Source: Lachancea mirantina (lineage: Eukaryota; Ascomycota; Saccharomycetes; Saccharomycetales; Saccharomycetaceae). Taken from it: a stretch of 64,000 bases of DNA. Location: positions 372,001 through 436,000 of the forward strand of contig LT598462.1 of the NCBI GenBank assembly GCA_900074745.1, read 5' to 3'. Position numbers and translations under genes: made by a program. The first letter of the stretch is position 1, and each line of letters starts with the position of its first letter. The notes under the pieces are model-generated. The model was not told the DNA's origin. It ran no database searches and saw only the letters and a list, made by a program, of their open reading frames with translations. Below are positions 29,090 through 38,880 of this stretch, piece by piece.

Positions 29090-29430
29090 GAAACTCTTTT
29101 TTAAATACAGATTCGAGTTAACTATAAATCTTGTTCAATCCTGTCGTCATGGTCGCGTGATCGCTGATATGGGACAAAGCAAGCAGACAGTATCACATCG
29201 AGCTTTCTGCTCGCAACAACATGAATGGTAACTTTTGCACCTCATGCTACTTACCATGCCACCGATGTAAAAGACTACTTGGACACCGAGAGCTTCCGAA
29301 TAAGCTGGATTTGACGCATTAGTCCCACTCTCTCATTATATTCTGTCATTGAAGTCATGTGATGCTGCTTAGCGGTATTGCAACTGAAGATATCTTTGGC
29401 TGTAAACACCCTCCGACGATACTTAGAATC
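29090..29430 (-). mobile_element. Decayed LTR-derived DNA
   Basis: Blocks in the same order as the 5' half of the LTR family but strongly diverged: ATTATATTCTGTCATTGAAG then a CATGTGATG in place of the palindrome, then AACTGAAGATATCTTTGGCT. Probably one or two old insertions; borders approximate. Confidence 0.4.
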
Positions 29431-30204
29431 TCCGTCAGTAGTATACCCATCGGTAGTACGACGTTTTCAACGAATTATATTCCCATTATGGGAAGCGGAG
29501 TTTAGGAAGTACGTAGTATTGTTTCCAACAAGTGCGTCGCACAGTCAAGCCTTCTAGTTACCTGGCATCTTCACGCCCGCAGCTTTGCCTTTCAACTTCG
29601 CCTCCTCTAGAATGCTCGCGGTTCGTTGACTTGGAATCTGTCGGTAATATCACGTGACCTAAGCCGGATCACGGTTATGCGTTCCCTCCTAGCTCCGAAC
29701 GCTCTCCAAATATTGATCTTGTATTTGTGGACGATCCGTGTCTTAACGGCATGGATACACTATATCGTTGCTCTATTTATCTTTCTTCTATTTTCATTTC
29801 GAATCAAAGAACCTCTCTTAAAAAGGATCATCAGTTCAAAGAAAATACATTGAAAATGTATAGGATAAATTGCACCTTCTTCTTTAGTTCGATATTCAAC
29901 ATCCCCATTACCGATGAGCCACTCTATTGCAAATTGACGCCGCCAAAAGACGCTTGTAGGTCGAAATTCTCAATTTCTACACGAATGACACTCCCGAAAG
30001 CCACATTTCTGCCATTGCTGCTAACATTCATCGAGTTCATCTGTGACTACATCCGAACGCCGTCAATTCGCTTGTTCCGCCGGACTTTCGTCTCGTACGT
30101 GAGAAACCCGTGTCACGTGACTTCGCAGTTCAAGCTCATAACGAACTGCTGTAGAATTAAGTTCCCACCTAGATTCAACTACCTGAACCTACAAAGAGAC
30201 AGCA
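29431..30204. promoter_or_regulatory. Upstream region of the SRP1-like gene
   Basis: About 770 bp without a supported gene. Two TCACGTGA palindromes, at 29650-29657 and 30113-30120; the second is 85 bp before the SRP1-like ATG and is a likely promoter element. Confidence 0.5.
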
Positions 30205-31204
30205 ATGGGTCTCAGGAATACGGTTCATGTGAGCGGGTTCCCACGTGGAACAAGAGCCAGAGATCTGGCTCATGATTTTGAAAGGTACGTTTTTTTTGCT
30301 TCTTTGCAATGGGAATGACTTCCATGACCAGACGCTACTGTTTAAAAGTGCGACTTCCGTATTATACGGCTCAGCAACAATTCAAAAGTCCCAAGACTAA
30401 CCCTTAATTGATGTTTTTTGCAGAATAGGAAAAGTGGTTCGTATTGACATTCCGCCGGCACGGTCCCGGTTTGCACGCCCATACGCGTTTGTCGAATTCG
30501 AAGATTTTCACGACGCAGAGCAAGCTATTCAGCAATTAGACCAACAACCGTTCGCTCTCGACACGCAATTCACCTTTGTAGTGCAGTTGGCACGTTCAGA
30601 ACCACATCCGTCGCGGGCACCCGGCGCCCCAAACCCGCTTCATGGAGCGCCCATGCGAGAATTTGGCCCAGACCATAACGGTGACGAAATGCCACCACGT
30701 AGACGGTTCCGTGAGGGAATGCCTCGCGAAAGAGGCGCCTACGGTGCTCGTTCATACGGAGATCGTAGTAGAGCCGATTTTGGGCCCAGAAGGAGAGAAT
30801 TGTCTCCTGCCCGAATGGCAGCTGACGACGGACCGGCTCCATACCACGATGTTCGTCCTTATGAGGTGCCTGTTGGCCATGAAGTGGCGGCAGACGGGGC
30901 GGACACCACCAAGAGCTCACACGATGTCACCATGACAGACGACACGACAACCGAATTCCAACCACAGGAGACCCAGCCTGCTCCAGAGCCCAAGGAGCAC
31001 ATCCCGACACAAGATTCCACAATATCTGTTTCACACGGTCAAGCTGTTGAACCTCCGGTACAAGAAGTACAAGAAGCCCAGGCCCAAAAATCCACACCAC
31101 AAGAACCCACAGTACAAGAACCTACTCACCAAAGCGAACCCGCGGTACCTCCAGCTCAAACTCTAGACTTAAACACCAACACTAACGCAAATGACGAAAG
31201 CTAG
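30205..31204 (+). CDS. SR-type RRM protein resembling fission yeast Srp1, two exons
   Basis: A spliced gene: exon 1 at 30205-30284, exon 2 at 30424-31204, giving 286 residues. The join restores one frame, RDLAHDFER to IGKVVRIDIPP. The single RRM (about 5-82) has RNP2 VHVSGF at 7-12 and RNP1 RPYAFVEF at 45-52. The string TRARDLAHDFE and the IPP segment recall Srp1, an SR splicing factor of S. pombe; I know no S. cerevisiae orthologue. After the RRM comes an Arg-rich tract (PPRRRFREGMPRERG, then GPRRRELSPAR with Ser154) and an acidic, Gln/Pro/Thr-rich tail with repeats of the type QEPTVQEPT. The next gene is SKY1, an SR-protein kinase, on the same strand. The role in splicing or mRNA export is inferred. 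Confidence 0.85.
30285..30423 (+). other. Spliceosomal intron in the SRP1-like gene
   Basis: 139 bp, 5' splice site GTACGT, branch site GACTAAC at 30395-30401, 3' splice site in a T-rich TTTTTTGCAG. It splits an Arg codon near residue 27 inside the RRM. Without it exon 2 has no plausible start and half an RRM. Confidence 0.88.
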
Positions 31205-33486
<2,282 letters not shown>

Positions 33487-33916
33487 ATGGGATAGGCACC
33501 CAGGGCGATTCGGAGCTCCAAGATGCATCTTCGAGCTTCCCTTTTTTTCCTCGGTGTGGCTTTTCGGAGACCTCTTTTTTTTTAGGTTTACCGACGCTAA
33601 ACGATGAGTACTTACACGGCCTTAAGAAAAACGTTTTGGCTGTGGAACGCCGCATGTTTTCTCAGCCGATAAACTAAACGACTTGAATCAACTGATTCTG
33701 GCTGAATATTAACAGACATTGCATCATTTTTGTTGAGGCTAGACCACACATGCATTTTTTTGCCGAGGAACTCGGATCCTGGGACGAATGCGTTTTCGTT
33801 CTCGCACCAATGATAAACAGACGCGTTCTGAGAAGTTTAGTATATGAATAGAGGCGAATTGCGCGACGGAGTCTATCTGCTCTCGAGAATGCCACTAGCC
33901 TCCATCTCTTTCCATA
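33487..33916. other. 3' region of SKY1, start of a long convergent gap
   Basis: Non-coding as far as I can see, with pyrimidine and T-runs near 33541-33582 that suit a poly(A) region of SKY1. Inverted arms CTCAGCC (33661-33667) and GGCTGAA (33700-33706), with an inner GAATC/GATTC hairpin, are the only structure seen. Confidence 0.35.
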
Positions 33917-34072
33917 ATGATTCGCACACTCAAAAAATGTTCCACACCAAAAAACCTATCCTTGCTAGCAATGGGATATGTATCAGCAGATATAGCGTTA
34001 GGTTATTGGTTTAGACTCCAAAGAGCCAAGTCGCAATCTTTCGCGGCTGCGTTAAAATCCAAGGGCAAATGA
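33917..34072 (+). CDS. Possible 51-residue small protein
   Basis: ATG-initiated frame for 51 residues with a basic N-terminus (MIRTLKKCSTPKNLS), a weakly hydrophobic middle (LLAMGYVSADIALGYWF) and a basic tail (RLQRAKSQSFAAALKSKGK). The layout resembles small single-span mitochondrial inner-membrane proteins, but I recognise no family. It lies in the long convergent gap between SKY1 and SCJ1. A frame this short can occur by chance. Confidence 0.35.
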   Translation: MIRTLKKCSTPKNLSLLAMGYVSADIALGYWFRLQRAKSQSFAAALKSKGK

Positions 34073-34162
34073 GACAGATTTAGAATTTCGCGGTCGTCAC
34101 ATCATTGTCCATTGTCACTTCTTGACGCACTGATGTCGCAGCCCTGCATGTATAATTGACAT

Positions 34163-34528
34163 ATGTGTATACTCCAACACATCAAAGGTATCATTATGAA
34201 TACATATAAGCGTATGCACACATTAGCTGGTACTCTAATACATGTAAATCATGTAAAGCTCTATATCGATTTGATTGAGAATTTACACCTTTTCGATGCT
34301 AAACATGACAATTTCGCCAAAATTTTGACACCGCTAAAAGACCTAATTTTGTTCAGACATCAAAATCGGTATTTGGATATTTTTGAGCAAAATACGAAGA
34401 CCTTGAGACTCCAGCTACAAGCAGTTTCTGAGCAATTTCTTTTGGGAAATACCAACATGCTTAACTTCCAGTTACCGCGCACTGGTGAGCAATTCTGCAA
34501 AGATAATATTTATTTCGCAAATAAATAG
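34163..34528 (+). CDS. Possible 121-residue hypothetical protein
   Basis: ATG-initiated frame for 121 residues; a second ATG at 34196 gives 110. Rich in Leu, Ile, Asn, His and Gln with amphipathic-looking helices (HVKLYIDLIENLHLF, LDIFEQNTKTLRLQLQAVS) and no membrane span. I recognise no family. It is the longest frame in a gap that is otherwise empty, with A/T-rich composition that favours chance frames less than average because stops are A/T-rich. Uncertain. Confidence 0.3.
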   Translation: MCILQHIKGIIMNTYKRMHTLAGTLIHVNHVKLYIDLIENLHLFDAKHDNFAKILTPLKDLILFRHQNRYLDIFEQNTKTLRLQLQAVSEQFLLGNTNMLNFQLPRTGEQFCKDNIYFANK

Positions 34529-34590
34529 TAGGAGCTTCAACCTTTATCGAATTATTCAAGAATCTTTACACTACTTAGACCGTAAAGCAC

Positions 34591-34615
34591 TTTTGAGGGC
34601 TTCAAGCCCTCAAAA
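34591..34615. repeat. Perfect inverted repeat (hairpin)
   Basis: TTTTGAGGGCT and AGCCCTCAAAA, 11 bp each, around a 3-base loop. A related imperfect hairpin GAGGGCTTCAACGCCCCTC lies at 23713-23731 in the LTR island. It is 63 bp beyond the preceding small frame and could fold in RNA from either strand. Confidence 0.8.
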
Positions 34616-35001
34616 GCCAGAACTGGTGATGACTTGTTGGTTTCGTGCATAACGACCTTCAACAATTATATAAAATACGAAAGGCGAACAAATACCACCT
34701 CTCTCTTAAAAACAACAAACTCAACCATGCTTTCCATCGGCGTCACCTGGTAATTCCATCACTTTGGTTAGATGCTTTCTATTAGATGGGCAGTTTCGAA
34801 AGAAACTGATTTAGATGTATGGAAGATGAAATTTCTTGTAAGATGTATCTCCAGCTATTGAATTAAGAAAAGCTTTTCTCTTTTCTTACCAAAACCTGAT
34901 ATAGTTGGTCATTTTTCTTTCAACATCCGCTGTAAATTAACATTCAGTCGTTATGTCGATTCACAAACCAACGTCTATCGGCAATTTTTCTTATATACAC
35001 A
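34616..35001. other. Intergenic with promoter-like module, before the SCJ1 3' end
   Basis: A TATA-type stretch TTATATAAAATACG at 34667-34680 is followed by a pyrimidine tract and an A/C-rich leader, the usual look of a strong yeast promoter, but the ATG behind it opens only an eight-codon frame. No RNA gene could be identified. The remainder is the probable SCJ1 terminator region. Confidence 0.35.
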
Positions 35002-36135
35002 TTACAACTCGTCTCGAGACATTTGCTTGGTAACCTTCTGCGGCATCAAAACAACGTAATCAATGTACAAATCGCCGTGTTTGTTGCCCTCTTTGGGCAT
35101 GCCAAACTTACTCAAGCGTTCGATCTCGCCATGCGCTACAGTAACGCCCTTTTTACGCGTGAGTGTAACCTTTTTGTTGGGATCCAAAAACTCGATTGTT
35201 CGACTCCACCCGCCGTAAAGTGCTTCTTTCATAGTCAAGACCTCGGTTCTGAACAAGTCAGGCCCACGTCTTCTGTAACCCAAGTTGCCTTTGCTTGATT
35301 CTCCGAATCTTACAAACACGTCGCCGGCGTCGAAATCAGGGCCCTTGTCGGCCGCGCCAGGTTTCACGTCCACGTAGTCTCGGGGAGCACCTGCTGGTAC
35401 GTCAACGTGGAAAGGCTTTGCTCTGCGTACGACTTTTTCACCTTTGCACGCTTTGCATCTATTCTTGATAATGGCGCCTTTTCCTCCACATCTACCGCAC
35501 ATTTGCTGAATTTTTTGCGTGATGGGCCCCATTCTCACCACTTGTATCACCACACCGTGCCCCTGGCAGTCTGGACATTGCGTACTCTGGCCGTCTTGAG
35601 ATCCGGACCCCTTACAGTCGTCGCAGAAGTCATTCAAATTTAAAGTGAAGTCAAGGGAAGCGCCTCTGTAAAATTCTTTCAAAGTCAACTCTTCGCGTGC
35701 TTCTAGATTAGGTCCGCGTTGTCTACCTCTCCCACCGCGTTGGTGACCAAACATCTGTTCAAACATATCCATTGGATCGTGAAAGCCTCCAAATCCACCG
35801 AATCCACCTCCAAAGCCGCCTCCTGGACCTCTCTGTCCGCCAGGACCACCGTTTTTCAGCGCATCGGCCCCATGAGTGTCGTAAATTTTGCGTTTTTCTT
35901 CATCGCTTAAGATCTCGTAGGCTTCTCCAATTTCGATGAACTTCTGATGCGCATCCTCGTCGCCTGGATTCTTGTCTGGATGATATTTCTTGGACAATTG
36001 CCTATAAGCTGATTTGATATCTTTATCAGATGCGTCTTTTGAAATGCCTAAAATGGCGTAATAATCCTCCGCATTGATAAATCCAACGAGGAGAATCACC
36101 GCCAACGTCAGGATTCGAACAACATTGAATGCCAT
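35002..36135 (-). CDS. SCJ1: Scj1, ER-lumenal DnaJ co-chaperone
   Basis: A 377-residue type I DnaJ protein that works with Kar2 (BiP) in folding and quality control in the ER lumen. Signal peptide at 1-22 ([19 protein letters not shown]), J domain from EDYYAILGI with HPD at 52-54, a Gly/Phe-rich linker (about 97-120), then four Cys-x-x-Cys-x-Gly-x-Gly zinc repeats starting [24 protein letters not shown] and CKACKGEK, and two client-binding beta domains. It ends RDEL, an HDEL-type ER-retrieval signal (KDEL in S. cerevisiae Scj1). A UPRE-like site lies 71 bp upstream. Confidence 0.97.
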   Translation of the reverse strand: MAFNVVRILTLAVILLVGFINAEDYYAILGISKDASDKDIKSAYRQLSKKYHPDKNPGDEDAHQKFIEIGEAYEILSDEEKRKIYDTHGADALKNGGPGGQRGPGGGFGGGFGGFGGFHDPMDMFEQMFGHQRGGRGRQRGPNLEAREELTLKEFYRGASLDFTLNLNDFCDDCKGSGSQDGQSTQCPDCQGHGVVIQVVRMGPITQKIQQMCGRCGGKGAIIKNRCKACKGEKVVRRAKPFHVDVPAGAPRDYVDVKPGAADKGPDFDAGDVFVRFGESSKGNLGYRRRGPDLFRTEVLTMKEALYGGWSRTIEFLDPNKKVTLTRKKGVTVAHGEIERLSKFGMPKEGNKHGDLYIDYVVLMPQKVTKQMSRDEL

Positions 36136-36205
36136 TGTTTGAAAGATGCCTGTGGGGAAAGTCGACTGTTACTTCATTGAATTTGATGAAATTAGAGAGA
36201 ATGAT

Positions 36206-36213
36206 GACAGCGT
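36206..36213 (+). promoter_or_regulatory. UPRE-like GACAGCGT and nearby E-box upstream of SCJ1
   Basis: GACAGCGT equals the core of the unfolded-protein response element of yeast KAR2 (CAGCGTG with a last-base change here), bound by Hac1. It is 71 bp before the SCJ1 ATG, and a CACGTG palindrome is at 36234-36239. S. cerevisiae SCJ1 is a known Hac1 target; use of this site here is inferred. Confidence 0.5.
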
Positions 36214-36464
36214 ATTCTTATTGGATGTGTTCTCACGTGCGACGAAAATCTCAAAACCGTCGCCATTCATAATCAGCTGGACCACCAAAAGGCTTCGAGT
36301 CTGGCCAGTGACCGGGCCACATTATCGTACAATTCTCGTGCTCTGCAATTACTGCAAATTCGGTGAGTTTGGGGCCTCGAAAAAGGAAAATTTGGGTGCT
36401 ATATCAACGATCTACGTACCAAGGAAATTGCGCCATTGAGTTGACATCTCCTCTCATTCGCGTC

Positions 36465-36953
36465 TCACCCGCGCTTCTCCTCCTCCTCCTCCTCTTCTTC
36501 TTCTTCGCTGTTCAACGCTGCAAATGCATTGAAATTCATGGTGGGTTTGTCCGCAACGATATCTCTGCTATCGGCCGGTCTTGTAGATGAAATGTGTTTG
36601 TTAGGTTTCACTTTCAAGGTCTCTTGCGCGATCACGACGGGTTCCTTTGCAGCGGGAGCTTCGTCATCGCTATTGGCACCCTGAGCAGTCGACTTTCTTC
36701 TGGCGGCTGCACCTTCAAAGGTGGACCATCCCTCAGAGTCAGTAGTGATCTTGGGTTTCAAATGCTTGATCTTGGGTCTGCCATGGTGATGCGATGATCT
36801 TCTTCTGTGGAATTGTTGGAATTCTTCTTCTTGCAAAGATTGGATCTCTTTGACTTTGTCAATGATTGCAACGAAATTTTCCACATCGAAATTGACGGGA
36901 CCGTCTGTTTCTGGTTTCAATTGCAAAAGTTCGTCTTCCGTGAATCTAATCAT
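36465..36953 (-). CDS. CAF20: Caf20 (p20), eIF4E-binding translational regulator
   Basis: A 162-residue protein (161 in S. cerevisiae) that binds the cap-binding protein eIF4E and competes with eIF4G. The start at 36953 gives [14 protein letters not shown], aligned with MIKYTIDELFQLKP of S. cerevisiae. Further identical blocks: [52 protein letters not shown] and FNAFAAL. The eIF4E motif is Tyr-x4-Leu-Phi in the family; here its first residue is Phe4. The protein ends in a run of nine Glu coded by a GAG/GAA microsatellite. It comes from the chromosome XV track and is interleaved between SCJ1 and CEF1. Confidence 0.96.
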   Translation of the reverse strand: MIRFTEDELLQLKPETDGPVNFDVENFVAIIDKVKEIQSLQEEEFQQFHRRRSSHHHGRPKIKHLKPKITTDSEGWSTFEGAAARRKSTAQGANSDDEAPAAKEPVVIAQETLKVKPNKHISSTRPADSRDIVADKPTMNFNAFAALNSEEEEEEEEEEKRG

Positions 36954-37130
36954 TTCGTGGAACTCGTCGCAGGTTATAACGATTCTTGTTATTAAAACCT
37001 TAACGAAAGTCACCGTGAGTCAAAGTTTCCCCTCTGTTCAATTTTCCAGGTCAAGAAAATTTTCAACACTTTCCGGGTAACATTGGGATATGAGCGAAGA
37101 GCTCAAGCTTGAATAAGCTTCAGTGCTCAG

Positions 37131-38744
37131 TCAAATGGACGATGAGGTCGAGGCTAGCGCTTCCCATTTGGCTATTCTTTTCTGTAGAGCGTGGTATTCG
37201 TTTTGATACATCGCGTAAAATAAAGCGTAATTAGTTTGAGAACGATCCGCTTCGGGAATGATGGTTTGACAAAGTTTGGTTGAAATACGATCGTTTTCGC
37301 GAGCCAGCGCTTCCGAATCGCGTAACGCACGTTGTGTGTGTTGTATGTTTTGTAGAGACTGTTGCAGTTGATGTTTGATCTTGTCTCGTGGGGTGATGGG
37401 ATTTTTGGCAAGGATGTCTTGCGTTTCTTGCATGTAGAGCTGATAATTTTCGACATCGAGCGTCAGTGTTGGAAGAAGCTGCCTTAAAAGTTTCTTGTCG
37501 GTGTCTACGGGGGGGCCCCGGTCCAGAATGCGATTATATTCCAGTTCGACGGGCGACGTAGCGTTTGTCACGGGTTCTGGTCGTGGAAGTAGGTCTTGCA
37601 ATGCCCGGTATGGAGAAGTGGAAGGCGAAGGATCGTTTTCAGCTGCTTCTTCCAGCTGTACTTGGTTCTCACCAGCCGCCTCGCTCTCCTCGGCGTCCTT
37701 TTCGTCATCCTCCTCGTCCAGGACTATTTCAAAATCGTTTTTGGGCTCCGGAAGCCGCAGAAACAGCTGTTCCAAGTGATTTCGGATCAAACTGGCAGTT
37801 GGTTTTACAATAAGTTCCGCAGACTCCACAGATTTCTCCACGTGACCCACAGATCTGATTCGCGGTTGCGGAAGCTCCAATTTGGGTTTCTTATAATCAT
37901 CAATTGCAGCAGAATCCGATGCTTTAACAGAAACCTTTCCGGTACCATCACGTTTCTGTCTTTTTTGACGCTTCGATTCCCCTCCTGAATAGAAGCCCCT
38001 TCGGTCGACCACAGCTTCCAACCTAGCCCTCTGTCGTTGTCCTGTTTCCTGCTCCAAAGTGGTATCGTAAAGACCTTCTTCAGGCTGAAGCTCATACACA
38101 ACATCAGCGTTGTAGTCGATTTCCGTCGCGTACCGTTTTCTCGGTGCAGGTATCTTAGAGTCTATACCTGCCTGTTTCAACTCACGTCGTTTTTGCAACT
38201 GCGCAACTCTTTTACTCTCTTCCAACATCCTTTCACGAATTTTCCGCGTCGCTTTTTTACCCTGGGTGTTCGCGAGTCGCGCCTGCGCTTCTGCTAACAT
38301 TTCCTTATCGTCGTAATCCATTTCCGCGGCATCTGGTTTTGCGGGCATCGATTCTGCAATTGTATTCACATCTCCAACTTGGAAATCCAATGAACTCGTT
38401 ACTGCCAGCTCTGAATCCTGTTGCTCCAACAACTCATTATATCTGTTCACACATATCTGCGCTGTTCGACCCAAAACGTCAGCTATGGTTCTCCATTGAT
38501 TGGGCAATTCTCGGGCAAGCGATAATAACGTAGCATCCTCCTTGGCACTAAACTTGTCAAAATTCAACTGTGGATTCAAAAATTCGTTCCATCGAGATTC
38601 GCATTGTCTTGCCGTTTTCTTGTGCAATAAAGATGCCGTTTTGCCCCAATGATGCGTACCATATTTTTGGACCGCCGCTTTCAAAATCTGATCTTCTAAA
38701 TTTGTCCAGGCACCTCCCTTCACATATATCGGAACAACGGGCAT
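37131..38744 (-). CDS. CEF1: Cef1, NineTeen-complex splicing factor (Cdc5 family)
   Basis: A 537-residue essential splicing factor, core of the Prp19-associated complex that acts during spliceosome activation. Two Myb-type repeats at the N-terminus (GGAWTNLEDQILKAAVQKYG at about 10-29, and FDKFSAKEDATLLSLARELP at about 63-82), then the long basic helix KEMLAEAQARLANTQGKKAT and IRERMLEESKRVAQLQKRRELKQAG typical of Cdc5/Cef1. The C-terminus ends in TSSSI, as S. cerevisiae Cef1 ends in SSSSI. It diverges from EFR3 with only 136 bp between starts, the same pairing as on S. cerevisiae chromosome XIII. Confidence 0.97.
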   Translation of the reverse strand: MPVVPIYVKGGAWTNLEDQILKAAVQKYGTHHWGKTASLLHKKTARQCESRWNEFLNPQLNFDKFSAKEDATLLSLARELPNQWRTIADVLGRTAQICVNRYNELLEQQDSELAVTSSLDFQVGDVNTIAESMPAKPDAAEMDYDDKEMLAEAQARLANTQGKKATRKIRERMLEESKRVAQLQKRRELKQAGIDSKIPAPRKRYATEIDYNADVVYELQPEEGLYDTTLEQETGQRQRARLEAVVDRRGFYSGGESKRQKRQKRDGTGKVSVKASDSAAIDDYKKPKLELPQPRIRSVGHVEKSVESAELIVKPTASLIRNHLEQLFLRLPEPKNDFEIVLDEEDDEKDAEESEAAGENQVQLEEAAENDPSPSTSPYRALQDLLPRPEPVTNATSPVELEYNRILDRGPPVDTDKKLLRQLLPTLTLDVENYQLYMQETQDILAKNPITPRDKIKHQLQQSLQNIQHTQRALRDSEALARENDRISTKLCQTIIPEADRSQTNYALFYAMYQNEYHALQKRIAKWEALASTSSSI

Positions 38745-38880
38745 GAATACGCTGATGTGTTGATTGTCTTGTTTGACTTATTCGTCTTGCTTGCTTGGTG
38801 AAGGTCGACCTCTTATATTAAAAAATTTCAAAATCTTGAACCAACAATTGATATACAAACAGGTCAAATTGAGCCTTGAT

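Noticed and set aside
29727-30275. 182-codon frame on the plus strand
   Set aside because: It overlaps exon 1 of the SRP1-like gene in another frame, lacks an initiating ATG context and has no recognisable domain.
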